64,000 nucleotides of DNA from Butyrivibrio sp. CB08 (GCF_003625485.1 NZ_RAIR01000008.1:62001-126000), one strand, 5' to 3'; shown: positions 48,819 to 58,473, counted from the first letter of the stretch. Program-made: numbers and translations. The notes: a model not told the origin generated them from the sequence alone.

Positions 48819-50183
48819 TTAGTTTTTGAAGCTGTGTACAGGAGCCGGAATACGTCCTCCTCTGTTTACAAATTCATCGCATGAGAACTGGTTAACAGGC
48901 ATGATTGGCGCATATCCAAGAAGTCCGCCAAATTCAACGGTCTCTCCAACTCCCTTACCAATTACAGGAATGAGACGAACTGCTGTGGTCTTCTGGTTGA
49001 TCATTCCGATTGCCATCTCATCAGCTATTATTCCGGCAATTGTAGTATCCCTGGTATCTCCAGGAATTGCGATCATATCCAGACCTACAGAGCATACGCA
49101 GGTCATGGCCTCAAGCTTTTCAAGTGAAAGAGCTCCAGCCTCAACAGCATTGATCATTCCCTGATCTTCGCTGACAGGGATAAATGCTCCTGAAAGACCT
49201 CCTACATAGGAAGAAGCCATAACGCCGCCCTTCTTAACCTGGTCATTTAAAAGTGCAAGGGCTGCTGTTGTACCAGGTGCACCAGCGTGCTCAACACCGA
49301 TCTCGTGAAGGATGTCAGCTACTGAATCGCCAATTGCAGGTGTTGGAGCCAGTGAAAGATCGATGATACCAAAAGGAACACCAAGTCTTTTGGACGCCTC
49401 CTGAGCGACCAGCTGACCTACTCTTGTAACCTTAAATGCGGTCTTCTTGATGGTCTCGCACAGAACCTCAAAGTTCTGTCCTCTTACCTTCTCAAGGGCT
49501 GTCTTAACTACGCCTGGTCCGCTGACACCTACGTTGATGATCTTGTCAGCCTCTGTAACACCGTGGAAAGCTCCAGCCATAAATGGGTTGTCATCAGGTG
49601 CGTTACAGAAAATAACAAGCTTGGCACATCCAAGGGAATCCTTATCCTTAGTGGCCTTGGCAGTCTCTTTTACAATGGTTCCCATAAGACGAACAGCATC
49701 CATATTGATACCGGTCTTGGTGGAACCTACATTTATTGATGAGCAAACAAGCTCGGTAGTTGAAAGAGCTTCTGGAATAGAGGAAATAAGAAGCCTGTCA
49801 GCCTCTGTCATGCCCTTACTTACAAGAGCTGAATATCCTCCGATAAAGTTTACCCCAACAGCCTTGGCTACCTTATCAAGAGTAGCTGCGATCTTAGCAA
49901 AGTCGCCTGGTGTTTTGCAGGCTGCTCCGCCTACAAGGGCAATTGGTGTAACAGATATTCTTTTATTGACGATAGGAATACCAAACTCTCTTGAGATCTG
50001 GTCTCCGGTCTTAACAAGATCCTTTGCGCTGTCATAGATCTTGTTGTAGATATTGTCGCAGAGCTTATCAAGATCTGAATCTATACAATCCAAAAGGCTG
50101 ATGCCCATTGTAATGGTGCGGACATCAAGGTTTTCCTTTTCGATCATTTCATTGGTTTCTACTACTTCTGTTATATTTATCAT
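48819..50183 (-). CDS. PFL family protein (DUF711/UPF0210)
   Basis: This 454-residue protein has the DUF711 pattern ([63 protein letters not shown]). The family is structurally related to pyruvate formate-lyase barrels but lacks a confirmed activity. The start at 50183 has AGGGAGG five bases upstream; a 14-codon upstream extension overlaps the ACT-domain gene and is rejected. It follows the ACT-domain gene by 19 bases, a pairing conserved across Firmicutes. Confidence 0.92.
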   Translation of the reverse strand: MINITEVVETNEMIEKENLDVRTITMGISLLDCIDSDLDKLCDNIYNKIYDSAKDLVKTGDQISREFGIPIVNKRISVTPIALVGGAACKTPGDFAKIAATLDKVAKAVGVNFIGGYSALVSKGMTEADRLLISSIPEALSTTELVCSSINVGSTKTGINMDAVRLMGTIVKETAKATKDKDSLGCAKLVIFCNAPDDNPFMAGAFHGVTEADKIINVGVSGPGVVKTALEKVRGQNFEVLCETIKKTAFKVTRVGQLVAQEASKRLGVPFGIIDLSLAPTPAIGDSVADILHEIGVEHAGAPGTTAALALLNDQVKKGGVMASSYVGGLSGAFIPVSEDQGMINAVEAGALSLEKLEAMTCVCSVGLDMIAIPGDTRDTTIAGIIADEMAIGMINQKTTAVRLIPVIGKGVGETVEFGGLLGYAPIMPVNQFSCDEFVNRGGRIPAPVHSFKN

Positions 50184-50202
50184 CTCATCCTCCCTAAAGT
50201 GC

Positions 50203-50475
50203 TCAAATCCTGTGCATGGAGTCAAAGATCTCTTCTCTCTGACACTTGATAACTACACCGATACCCTGGCCAAGAGATTCAAGTTCATCAGCTACTGTAT
50301 TGAAATCCTTGTCAGTTCCCGCCATGTCAACGATCATCATCATGTTGAAATACCCACTTACGATGGTCTGTGAGATATCAAGGATGTTGATGTGTGAATC
50401 TGCAAGGTAAGTACAAACCTTAGCAATAATACCTACTGTGTCTTTTCCTACTACTGTGATGATAGTCTTGTTCAT
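50203..50475 (-). CDS. ACT-domain protein (UPF0237)
   Basis: This 90-residue protein is a single ACT domain ([20 protein letters not shown], then [20 protein letters not shown]), a small-molecule sensing fold related to the GcvR regulatory module. It is paired with the PFL gene and probably regulates it; the ligand is unknown. AGGAGG precedes the ATG. Confidence 0.92.
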   Translation of the reverse strand: MNKTIITVVGKDTVGIIAKVCTYLADSHINILDISQTIVSGYFNMMMIVDMAGTDKDFNTVADELESLGQGIGVVIKCQREEIFDSMHRI

Positions 50476-50498
50476 AGCTCCTCCTGAAATCCTGTCAA

Positions 50499-52139
50499 TT
50501 ATTTCTCAATCTTAAATGTATATTCAGTATTATATGTGGCAACATACAATGTGTCACCTACTATTTCAAACTGATCCGCTGCAGAAGCAACCGGAATAGT
50601 CTCAACCTTTTCTCCTGTAAACCTGTCTAAAAGGTAGATGTAGTCTGGCTCCGCGGTAAATCCATAGCCGCAGATGATTGTGTCATTAACTATCTTAAAA
50701 TTGCCAGAATTCGCCACAAGTGGCTCGCTCTTAAACACAACTTTGCCAGCCTCAGGGTCAATGGCAACAATGTAGCCATTCTTGGGCTCTTCAGTCATGT
50801 AGCCTTGATGAGAAATCTCTGCGTATAACAACCCATCATACATAAATGCATATCTGATATACTCTGTTGCACCAATAAGCTGTCCTGCCTCATCATCAGG
50901 GCCGTTGCAGACCTTGAGCATGTTGAGATTATAGAGCATATTGGTCATGTCCTTGTCGTAGATGTAAAGGCCGTTGTACATGTAGTCATACTCTACAGGA
51001 TAATATGGAGAATAGAAATACTCATCATCCTCATGGCACAGATTAGCTTCTTCAAAGCCGTTTTTCTGGCACCAGTCATAGAGATTTACCCAGTCACTCT
51101 TTTCCTCAGTGAGCTTGGTAAGGGAAATATGGCTATCTGCCGCTGGCCCCGCTGCATCAGATAAATAGTAATTCCATGAAGGATTGTCTATGTACTGCTC
51201 AGAAGCAATATCTTCTTCCTGTCCCTCTGGCTCAACCACGGTGACATTATCTGTATCGTCTTTTGTAGTTACGATCTTTTCCATATCCTGAGCATTATCC
51301 ATAACAAAAGCCTTCTGAACAAGGTCTGGATATTCATCGTATGAAAGAGCGACATCAAGTTCTCCTGCCGCATAGGATGCTATCTCGTAAGGTGAAAAGA
51401 AAATCTCAAGGCCCTTATCTGTAATGGCAAAGGTATAGGAATTCTCATTCAGCTTATTTACAAACTGATCAGGGTCGTCATCTTCATCCATAAAGTAGAA
51501 GCTGTCCACTTCTTCCATAATCCCTTGATAGTTCTTTTCAAGCTCTGTTCTTATGCCTTCAGATAGCCTTGAAGTATCAGAAAGGCAGTCGCTAAGTCCA
51601 AGCTCATTAGCAGTTACAGGATCGATATTATATGAAGTTGTGTAGTGACTTGGATGAGCGCCGCCTGCCCAGTCAAAGCTGTACATCAGAATAGAAAAGA
51701 GATTGTCATCTGCCCTTACTATTTCGACACTGCAATCTGAAGTAAAAACTTCATCCGGGTAATTTGGATCTTCAAGCTGCCAAGCGCCGTACTGTGCCAC
51801 ATTTTCAGTAATCCAGTTCTTCTTATTCTGATTAAACTCCTCAAAATACTCTTTTAATTTAGGGTATTTCTCTGTAAAGCTGTCACTTAGAATGATCTCA
51901 GGGTAGCTTCCATTTGCTATTTCCTTGCCATCCTTCTGACAGGAAACATGGTGAGTTATTACCGTGATCTCAGATTCTGTAGTCTCCTCTGAAGGTGCCA
52001 CATCAGAAGAGTCATTATTTTCTATCTGAACTATTGGCTCTCCCAGAGTTTCATTTGTTTTCTCTTTTCCGCAGCCAAAAAGAGCTGCAGTTGACATGGC
52101 CATGATAATAGCCATTGCCATAACCTTTTTCATCTTCAT
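50499..52139 (-). CDS. lipoprotein with DUF3298/RsiV-like domain
   Basis: The protein has 546 residues, a lipobox signal peptide (IIMAMSTAALFGCG) and an acidic Ser/Thr-rich linker. A DUF3298-like domain follows (DWAGGAHPSHYTTSYNIDPV), as seen in the extracytoplasmic part of RsiV and related lysozyme-sensing proteins. The C-terminal 200 residues resemble a beta-propeller-like repeat region (YIVAIDPEAGKVVFKSEPLV, IYLLDRFTGEKVETIPV). The start at 52139 has GAGGAG upstream. It leads into the ACT/PFL genes after 23 bases. Ligand unknown; a role as a surface sensor is inference. Confidence 0.8.
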   Translation of the reverse strand: MKMKKVMAMAIIMAMSTAALFGCGKEKTNETLGEPIVQIENNDSSDVAPSEETTESEITVITHHVSCQKDGKEIANGSYPEIILSDSFTEKYPKLKEYFEEFNQNKKNWITENVAQYGAWQLEDPNYPDEVFTSDCSVEIVRADDNLFSILMYSFDWAGGAHPSHYTTSYNIDPVTANELGLSDCLSDTSRLSEGIRTELEKNYQGIMEEVDSFYFMDEDDDPDQFVNKLNENSYTFAITDKGLEIFFSPYEIASYAAGELDVALSYDEYPDLVQKAFVMDNAQDMEKIVTTKDDTDNVTVVEPEGQEEDIASEQYIDNPSWNYYLSDAAGPAADSHISLTKLTEEKSDWVNLYDWCQKNGFEEANLCHEDDEYFYSPYYPVEYDYMYNGLYIYDKDMTNMLYNLNMLKVCNGPDDEAGQLIGATEYIRYAFMYDGLLYAEISHQGYMTEEPKNGYIVAIDPEAGKVVFKSEPLVANSGNFKIVNDTIICGYGFTAEPDYIYLLDRFTGEKVETIPVASAADQFEIVGDTLYVATYNTEYTFKIEK

Positions 52140-52164
52140 AACACTTTTCTCCTCTTTATCTATA

Positions 52165-52194
52165 CTAAGCAAACAGCCCCGGATACCGGGGCTG
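52165..52194 (-). terminator. hairpin after the metallo-hydrolase gene
   Basis: CAGCCCCGG and CCGGGGCTG (52186-52194 and 52174-52182) form a perfect 9-bp GC-rich stem with a 3-base loop. TTTGCTTAG follows on the minus strand; the U-tract is short, but the hairpin is strong. Confidence 0.7.
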
Positions 52195-52203
52195 ATGATA
52201 AAA

Positions 52204-53001
52204 TCAGAACTCTAATACAGGTGAAAGAGAACTTCTCTCTGCCACCATGATAGGGAAATCCTTGGAACTAAATGGAATGCTGGACATATCTATTTCCACG
52301 CGAACAGTCTCATAGGCAAGTTCAGGCATATTGTTTTCTTTGGACAGATGCCCAAGAAAAATGCCCTTAGTCTTGTCGCTAAGAAGCTTACAGAGAAGCT
52401 CTCCGCTCTTGTCATTGGATAAATGTCCCTTATCTCCAAGGATCCTGGACTTAAGAACATATGGATAAGGACCTGTTTGGAGCATCCTTACATCATGATT
52501 GGCCTCCAAAAGGATTGCGTCAGAGCCGGATAAGCTCTCAACAATATAGTCGTTGTAGCAGCCAAGGTCTGTGGCAATTCCAATCTTCTTATCCCCGCAG
52601 TAAACTCTGTATCCGCAGGGCTCTAAGGCGTCATGAGATATTGTCATGGGATTGATGATCATATCCCCAACTGTTACAGCTTCATCAGCCCTGACAGTTA
52701 CAAATGAAGAATCTGACATCTCATTTTTCTTGTCAGTATTTAAAATACCTGTGATAGTACCTGCTGTTGCATAGACAGGAATATCATGTTTTTTGAGAAT
52801 AGTCCTGATGGCAGCTATGTGATCTACATGCTCGTGGGTCACAAAAATAGCGTCAATATCTGATAGACACAGATCAAGCTGTGAAAGCCCCTCCTCTATT
52901 CTCTTCTTACTTACACCAGCATCCACAAGAATATGTGTGTTGTCAGAACCCACATAGGTGCAGTTGCCGCTGCTTCCGCTGGCAATTGTTGTAAAACGCA
53001 A
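52204..53001 (-). CDS. MBL-fold metallo-hydrolase (YycJ/WalJ-like)
   Basis: This 265-residue beta-lactamase-fold protein has the metal motif FVTHEHVDHIAAI and the family start RFTTIASGSSGNCTYV, with LEANHDVRMLQTGPYP near the middle. YycJ-type proteins are linked to DNA metabolism and cell wall homeostasis. The start codon is TTG at 53001, with GGGAGAG upstream and no alternative nearby. It closes the operon of polA, coaE and the FtsA-like gene. Confidence 0.92.
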   Translation of the reverse strand: MRFTTIASGSSGNCTYVGSDNTHILVDAGVSKKRIEEGLSQLDLCLSDIDAIFVTHEHVDHIAAIRTILKKHDIPVYATAGTITGILNTDKKNEMSDSSFVTVRADEAVTVGDMIINPMTISHDALEPCGYRVYCGDKKIGIATDLGCYNDYIVESLSGSDAILLEANHDVRMLQTGPYPYVLKSRILGDKGHLSNDKSGELLCKLLSDKTKGIFLGHLSKENNMPELAYETVRVEIDMSSIPFSSKDFPIMVAERSSLSPVLEF

Positions 53002-53022
53002 AATTAAAACTCTCCCAAAAAC

Positions 53023-55203
53023 TTATTTCCAATAAACTTCTATCTTGTCACCCTCATGGATTGGCTGCATGTAGTCAGGTGTTGAGCCATTTAATGTAGT
53101 TACAATAGCTCTTCCATTTGGCTTACTGAGGTCAAAATCGATGGCATCAAAGATATCTACAAAGATATAATCTGCCTTGCCATGAAGTGTGATGGCCTCA
53201 TTGTTAACAACCAGATGAAGGTCGTGAGCAAGGATATTCTTAACCTCGCTGGCGTCAGAAGCTGTTCCAGACTTAACATAGGTTCCATCATCATCAGGAA
53301 GATCCTCAAATGAAAGCTGGCCATTCTTGTCCTGAGTAAGGTGCTTCTCCATGTCCATGTTGTTAAAGCTTGCCTGATTGGACTGACGGATCGCCTCTGC
53401 ATCAGCATTAGGGAAATCCTTGTAGTAGTCCATGATAACATCTTCCTGATCCTTGAAGTCGATCTTGAAGTTCTCATAGACTGGAGTATTGGCATCTCCG
53501 CGTTCGTTGTTAACTATGATCACTGTATCTTCTGTGATGGTAATATCCATAAGTTCAGCAATCTGGGCAGCAGTGTTGTAATCAAGGATCTTAACATCAT
53601 CCCCTGCCTTGATGTCATAGTATCCGCTCTGCGCCTCTCCGTTAACTGTGGCATATTTGGAAGCTTCAACGTTCTTGCCGTTAACAATAACATTGAACTT
53701 AGCCTTGAACTCAGGGATTCCTTCAACAGATGCCTTACCTGGAGCACCTGCTGTAGAAGGCTTAACCTCGATGATATCGTTTGCATGGATCTTGGAGTGA
53801 ATATCTGCAGGCTTACCATTGAGCTGGATAACAGCAGCTTCACCAGGCTCACCTCTTGATGCTCTCTCTTTGCCATTAACTGTATATCTAAGCTCCTCAC
53901 CCCTCTTAGGGAACAGATCCTCATTAGGGAAGGATGCCTGCATTGCAGCATCCACGATCTGAAGCTTACCATTGTCGTAAATCTTGGTCTGAACGCCGTT
54001 AAAGGAAACAAAGATAAAGTTGTTGGCTTCCTGATAGTAGCTGATACAGATACCAAGAGGAGTAACAAGAAGAGAATCTCTCTCGATTCCATCGTTGTTA
54101 AGGAAGGTGATGTCCTTCATAACCTCTTCGCCCCTTAAGGCTACACGCTCATCAGGAATGTCCATTTCCTTGGCGATCGCTTTGGTGTATCCCGGAACGC
54201 ATCCGCCACCACCAACAACGAATACAGCGCTTACTGGCTTGTCACCATTTAATTTCTTGATCTCTGCAGTGGCTCTCATGGCCATCTCATCGATCTTGGG
54301 CTTAACTACTCTCGCGATCTCTTTTGCAGTGATCACCTTGGTAAGACCCATGATGTCAGTATATTCAACCTTCTCCTCGTGGCTGGCTGCGATCTTGATC
54401 TCATCCGCTGTGTTGAAATCAACAAGACAATGCTGAGCAATAATTTCTGTAATGTCATCTCCGGCGATAGGAAGCATACCATAAGCTGTAATAGTTCCAT
54501 CATCAGTGATACAGATATCGGATGTACCAGCACCAACGTCAACCAGGGCAAGGTTCAGCATTCTGAATCTGTCAGGAATAGCAACCATCATAGCTGCAAT
54601 AGGCTCGAGAGTCAGGTTTGCAACCTTAAGGTTTGCTCTCTCGCAGGCCTTATAAAGACCATCTACACAGTCATCAGGAAGGAATGTGGCAATAAGCTCA
54701 ACACTTACCTTACCTGCATTGTGTCCCTCAAGGTTAGCGATCTGATAGCCATCAAGATAATAGTGCATTACAGAATAACCAACCAGATAGAACTTAAGGT
54801 CAGATGCGTTCTTGGCAAGAAACTCCTGATAAGCCTGTTCTACTGCTCCAGAATCCAGGTTGTAGATATCCTCATCGGTGATCTCGTGTCCATCTGGATA
54901 TTCGTAGTCATATTTGGTACGGACTGTACGAAGCACACGACCAGCGGCAGCAATACATACATCTGTAAGATGGATGTCTGTCTGCTGTTCAAGTCTGTCC
55001 GTGACCTTTCTGATTGTGGCACCAACCTTGCCGATATCGTGGATCTGTCCATCAAGCATCGCTCTGGTCTCATGCTTTTCCACAGCCTGAGCGATTACAT
55101 TGAACTGATTATCATTCATGTAACCCACTGTACCAACAACGCTTCTGGTACCAATATCAAGTCCGTATACTACCTTTTGATCCTGTTGTTCTAAACTTGC
55201 CAT
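53023..55203 (-). CDS. long FtsA/actin-like cell division protein
   Basis: The protein has 726 residues. The first ~390 form an FtsA-type actin fold (VYGLDIGTRSVVGTVGYMND, VDVGAGTSDICITDDGTITA, FVVGGGGCVPGYTKAIAKEM). The remaining ~335 residues are not part of normal FtsA (about 420 residues) and look like several small beta-rich modules (YTVNGKERASRGEPGEAAVI, KFNVIVNGKNVEASKYATVN, LHLVVNNEAITLHGKADYIF). ATG at 55203 is chosen over a GTG four codons upstream. It overlaps the coaE stop by 13 bases. A role in division or cell shape is inferred from the fold. Confidence 0.82.
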   Translation of the reverse strand: MASLEQQDQKVVYGLDIGTRSVVGTVGYMNDNQFNVIAQAVEKHETRAMLDGQIHDIGKVGATIRKVTDRLEQQTDIHLTDVCIAAAGRVLRTVRTKYDYEYPDGHEITDEDIYNLDSGAVEQAYQEFLAKNASDLKFYLVGYSVMHYYLDGYQIANLEGHNAGKVSVELIATFLPDDCVDGLYKACERANLKVANLTLEPIAAMMVAIPDRFRMLNLALVDVGAGTSDICITDDGTITAYGMLPIAGDDITEIIAQHCLVDFNTADEIKIAASHEEKVEYTDIMGLTKVITAKEIARVVKPKIDEMAMRATAEIKKLNGDKPVSAVFVVGGGGCVPGYTKAIAKEMDIPDERVALRGEEVMKDITFLNNDGIERDSLLVTPLGICISYYQEANNFIFVSFNGVQTKIYDNGKLQIVDAAMQASFPNEDLFPKRGEELRYTVNGKERASRGEPGEAAVIQLNGKPADIHSKIHANDIIEVKPSTAGAPGKASVEGIPEFKAKFNVIVNGKNVEASKYATVNGEAQSGYYDIKAGDDVKILDYNTAAQIAELMDITITEDTVIIVNNERGDANTPVYENFKIDFKDQEDVIMDYYKDFPNADAEAIRQSNQASFNNMDMEKHLTQDKNGQLSFEDLPDDDGTYVKSGTASDASEVKNILAHDLHLVVNNEAITLHGKADYIFVDIFDAIDFDLSKPNGRAIVTTLNGSTPDYMQPIHEGDKIEVYWK

Positions 55204-55832
55204 TTCTTTTTCCACTCCCCAAGTTTATTATCTATCTGTTTGTAAGCCTCTTCTTCGCTACGGCTGTTATCTATAACAAAATCGCAGTGCTCTCTAAACT
55301 CAGCATCGCTTAGCTGCTTACTTAGGATACCGTCTATCTTCTCATCAGAGTAGCCCCTTGAAGCCTTGAGCCTCTGCCTTCTGATATCTTCATCTGCGTA
55401 TACATACCAGAGTTCGTCCACAATATCCTTGTAGCCATTTTCTATTAAAAGAGCTGCTTCAACAATGACAAAATCAAGCTCGCCCTTAGCTCTTTCACTA
55501 TCAATTATATTAATAATAAAGGTATTTACTGCAGGATGCAAAACATTATTGACCTTATCAAGGAGAGTTTTGTCCTTAAATATGGCCTCTGCCATTTTGC
55601 CCTTGTCAATTTCTCCTTCTTCTCCAAGAACTTCCGGCCCCAAAAGAGCCACAAGCTCATCGTATGCAGGATAACCCTTCTTTTTAATATCATTAGCAAC
55701 CTGGTCTGAATAGATGACCATAGCATTAAAGTTATCCTGGATGTAGGAAAGAATGGTGCTCTTACCTGCTCCAACGCCGCCAGTAATACCTATTATGTTT
55801 GTTTTCCCAGTAGTTAACTTACTTTGCTTCAT
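55191..55832 (-). CDS. coaE: dephospho-CoA kinase
   Basis: CoaE phosphorylates dephospho-CoA in the last step of CoA synthesis. The 213-residue protein has the P-loop IIGITGGVGAGKSTILSYI, the lid region ending in IRRQRLKASRGYSDEKI, and ANDIKKKGYPAYDELVAL. The start at 55832 is preferred over an extension of 11 codons because GGAAGTG is correctly placed. It overlaps the polA stop by 14 bases. Confidence 0.94.
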   Translation of the reverse strand: MKQSKLTTGKTNIIGITGGVGAGKSTILSYIQDNFNAMVIYSDQVANDIKKKGYPAYDELVALLGPEVLGEEGEIDKGKMAEAIFKDKTLLDKVNNVLHPAVNTFIINIIDSERAKGELDFVIVEAALLIENGYKDIVDELWYVYADEDIRRQRLKASRGYSDEKIDGILSKQLSDAEFREHCDFVIDNSRSEEEAYKQIDNKLGEWKKKWQV

Positions 55833-57984
55833 ACCAGTCACTTCCAGTGTGGCAGTCAACTTCAAGAGGAACAGACAGACTTGCGGCTGCCTCCATCTCT
55901 TTTACCAGAATACCCGAAACTATATCCTGCTCTGAGGCGTAGGTTTCTATAACAAGCTCGTCGTGGATCTGAAGGATAAGTCTGGAACTTAGATTCTCTC
56001 TCTTGATCCTAAAGTAAACATTTATCATGGCGATCTTCATGATATCTGCTGCAGTTCCCTGGATAGGAGCATTCATGGCAACTCTCTCGCCAAACTGTCT
56101 CATCATGAAGTTACCTGCCTTAAGCTCAGGGATAGGTCTCCTTCTGCCAAATAAAGTTTCGCTGTAGCCCTTGTTCTTTGCCTCCTGAATGACGCTGTCC
56201 TGATATGTACGAACACCAGGATATGTCTCGAAGTACTTGGACATATATTCCTTGGCCTCAGATACAGATATTGAAAGATCCTGTGAAAGGCCGTAGTTAC
56301 TCATTCCATAGACGATACCAAAGTTAACTGCCTTGGCATTTCGCCTCTGAAGCGGAGTTACCTCCTCAAAAGGAACGTGGAAAACCTTGGATGCAGTGAT
56401 CCTGTGGATATCATCTCCCTCGTGGTAAGCACTTATTAGCCCCTGATCCTCAGACATATGGGCAAGGATTCGAAGCTCGATCTGGGAGTAATCCGCATCT
56501 GTAAATACGCATCCATCCTTGGGAACAAAAACTTTTCTGATAAGTCTTCCAAGCTCTGTTCTCATAGGGATATTCTGAAGGTTAGGCTCAGTTGAACTGA
56601 TCCTTCCTGTTGCTGTAATGGTCTGGTTAAAGCTTGTATGGATCCTGCCATCGGATTCAATGAACGCTGCAAGTCCATCTGCATAGGTGGATTTGAGCTT
56701 GGCAAGTCCCCTGTATTCAAGGACATCTGCAACAATCTTATGGTCAGGAGCAAGCTTCTCCAAAACATCTGCTGCAGTTGAATAGCCAGACTTGGTCTTC
56801 TTTTCAGCAGGAAGTCCAAGCTTCTCAAACAGTATCTCTCCAAGCTGCTTGGGTGAGTTAATGTTAAATTCACAGCCTGCAGCTTCATAGATCATCTTTT
56901 CAAGCTCAGCGATACGGACGCTAAGCTTATCGCCATATTCCTTAAGGGCGTCCTTCTTGGCGATGATACCCTCTTTTTCCATGGCAAAGAGAATATAGGA
57001 AAGAGGCATCTCAATATTGTAAAAGAGCTTTTCCATTGAAGTCTTTGAAAGCTTCTTGCGGATAAGCGGAGCAGCCTTGAAACATACAAAGGCCGTCTTA
57101 CCCATATAGTCAGCTACTGCACTCTCATCAGCTTCTGAAAGAGAACTCTTACCAAATACCTCGCTCTTTTTTGGAAGAGGAATTCCAAGGTACTCTGAGC
57201 TGATATCCCAAATCTCGTAGTCATTCTTAAGTGGATTATTTAAATACGCTCCAATAAGAACATCAAAGCATCTTGGTGATGAAAGATAAGAATCATCATC
57301 CTTGTATCCATCTACTCTTTCAGAGATCTCAGCGGGAGTATAATAATAAAAGCTCTCCTTGATATCAAAGGTTGTAAGAGCTGTTCTGCTGCTAAGCTCC
57401 TGCAACTTCCTGCCAAGGTAGTCCTCTGTAATAAAGTTAACTACAGGGATGTAATAGGCAGTCTCATCATCAAAGCAAAGGGAAAGACCAAGAGCTTTCC
57501 TTCCAGAAACTGTTCCATCTCCCTTATCTACTTCAAAGAAATAGGAAACGAGTTCACTCTCTCCTGCCTTTTTAAATATATCTTCAACCTCGTTAAGGTC
57601 AGAAGTCACAACAAGAGCATGCTTAAACTTTGGCATCTCCTTTACTTCTCCTGATGGAGAAAGACCTGCCAGAGTATTATCTACAAAGCTCTTAAGCTCA
57701 TCTGTTACAGGAGTCTCCTTGGAAGGTACTAAAACACCGCCAGTTGTCAGTATCTCTTTTGCCTTCTCAATCTGCCAGATGATATCTCTTGAAAAAGAAT
57801 CTGTCTCTGAGTCAAAAGAGATCTCTACAGTATCAACGCTTCCTGATAACAGGTCCTTAAGTTTAAAGAAAGCTCCGTATAATCCGCTGATATGATTGCC
57901 CTCAGAATCCGTAAAATCAGGGATCGCATAGAAGGCATCTCTTATAAGTTTGTTTCCATCAAGTAGTAACTTGTTATCTGACAT
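55819..57984 (-). CDS. polA: DNA polymerase I lacking a functional 5' nuclease domain
   Basis: The polymerase domain is intact: motif A DADYSQIELRILAHMS, motif B RRNAKAVNFGIVYGMSNYGL and motif C LILQIHDELVIE. The chain is 721 residues instead of about 880. Residues 1-70 match the start of the 5' nuclease (KLLLDGNKLIRDAFYAIPDF, VEISFDSETDSFSRD). The sequence then jumps to a short linker, and the rest of the nuclease (the ADD, DKDL and GDxxDNIPGVPGIG motifs, about 200 residues) is missing. The 3'-5' exonuclease fold is present without its DxE pair (YFFEVD), as in Bacillus. GGGGGAT precedes ATG 57984. It would be a polymerase without proofreading or primer-removing activity. Confidence 0.92.
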   Translation of the reverse strand: MSDNKLLLDGNKLIRDAFYAIPDFTDSEGNHISGLYGAFFKLKDLLSGSVDTVEISFDSETDSFSRDIIWQIEKAKEILTTGGVLVPSKETPVTDELKSFVDNTLAGLSPSGEVKEMPKFKHALVVTSDLNEVEDIFKKAGESELVSYFFEVDKGDGTVSGRKALGLSLCFDDETAYYIPVVNFITEDYLGRKLQELSSRTALTTFDIKESFYYYTPAEISERVDGYKDDDSYLSSPRCFDVLIGAYLNNPLKNDYEIWDISSEYLGIPLPKKSEVFGKSSLSEADESAVADYMGKTAFVCFKAAPLIRKKLSKTSMEKLFYNIEMPLSYILFAMEKEGIIAKKDALKEYGDKLSVRIAELEKMIYEAAGCEFNINSPKQLGEILFEKLGLPAEKKTKSGYSTAADVLEKLAPDHKIVADVLEYRGLAKLKSTYADGLAAFIESDGRIHTSFNQTITATGRISSTEPNLQNIPMRTELGRLIRKVFVPKDGCVFTDADYSQIELRILAHMSEDQGLISAYHEGDDIHRITASKVFHVPFEEVTPLQRRNAKAVNFGIVYGMSNYGLSQDLSISVSEAKEYMSKYFETYPGVRTYQDSVIQEAKNKGYSETLFGRRRPIPELKAGNFMMRQFGERVAMNAPIQGTAADIMKIAMINVYFRIKRENLSSRLILQIHDELVIETYASEQDIVSGILVKEMEAAASLSVPLEVDCHTGSDWYEAK

Positions 57985-57997
57985 AAATCCCCCGGGA

Positions 57998-58324
57998 TCA
58001 AAGTGCAACTAAAAGTAAAAGACAAACTGCTAGCATGGCAGCCACAGCCACCTCAAGGCCAAAGCTAATAAGAACAAGGTATCTCCTTGCTGATAATTTC
58101 TTTTTGGAATCATTTAGAAGGTTTTCAAGCTCGCTGCTGAGGTTAAAGGTATTACCATCCTCGAGTCTCTGCATACCAACCTTAACAAGGAACTGAATAG
58201 TGAGTTCCTCCTTGCATTCAGGGCATGAATCAATGTGGGCAAGGAAGTCTGAAAGCTCCTGATTGTCCATATCATCATCCAAAAATTCCGGGATTAACTT
58301 TTGCGCTGTGTTACAGTCCATCAT
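57998..58324 (-). CDS. zinc-finger anti-sigma-like membrane protein
   Basis: This 108-residue protein begins with a zf-HC2 domain (CNTAQKLIPEFLDDDMDN and HIDSCPECKEEL, the HxxxCxxC metal site) and ends in a single transmembrane helix (VAVAAMLAVCLLLLVAL). This is the architecture of anti-sigma factors that hold ECF sigma factors at the membrane. No sigma factor gene is adjacent, so the partner is unknown. It stands first in the polA-coaE-ftsA-like unit, 13 bases before polA. Two ATG codons are adjacent at the start; the upstream GAAGA is a weak ribosome binding site. Confidence 0.78.
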   Translation of the reverse strand: MMDCNTAQKLIPEFLDDDMDNQELSDFLAHIDSCPECKEELTIQFLVKVGMQRLEDGNTFNLSSELENLLNDSKKKLSARRYLVLISFGLEVAVAAMLAVCLLLLVAL

Positions 58325-58389
58325 ATCAGTTAAATCTTCAACATGTTGTATCTAAATTCGGCCATATTGCAACTAATTCTACAACATAT

Positions 58390-58418
58390 AGAATACTACA
58401 AAAACCTTTATATTACAA
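58390..58418 (-). promoter_or_regulatory. probable promoter of the anti-sigma/polA unit
   Basis: TTGTAA (58413-58418) and TATTCT (58390-58395) are separated by 17 bases on the minus strand. The -35 is immediately downstream of the U-tract of the glucanase terminator. Confidence 0.45.
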
Positions 58419-58467
58419 CGAAAAAGCTTTCCGAAAATGGCTTAAAATGCCATTTCGGAAAGCTTTT
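58412..58467 (-). terminator. strong terminator after the glucanase gene
   Basis: A 19-base stem with one bulged base (58449-58467 with 58422-58441; AAAAGCTTTCC at the base) has a 7-base loop. CTTTTTCGTTG follows on the minus strand. The symmetric A/T flanks would allow termination in either direction. Confidence 0.9.
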
Positions 58468-58473
58468 CTCATC

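Noticed and set aside
50184..50225. Longer start of the PFL gene
   Set aside because: The extension overlaps the end of the ACT-domain gene, and AGGGAGG fits only the ATG at 50183.
58009..58324. The missing 5' nuclease encoded as a separate gene upstream of polA
   Set aside because: The only gene there encodes a zinc-finger membrane protein with no nuclease motifs.
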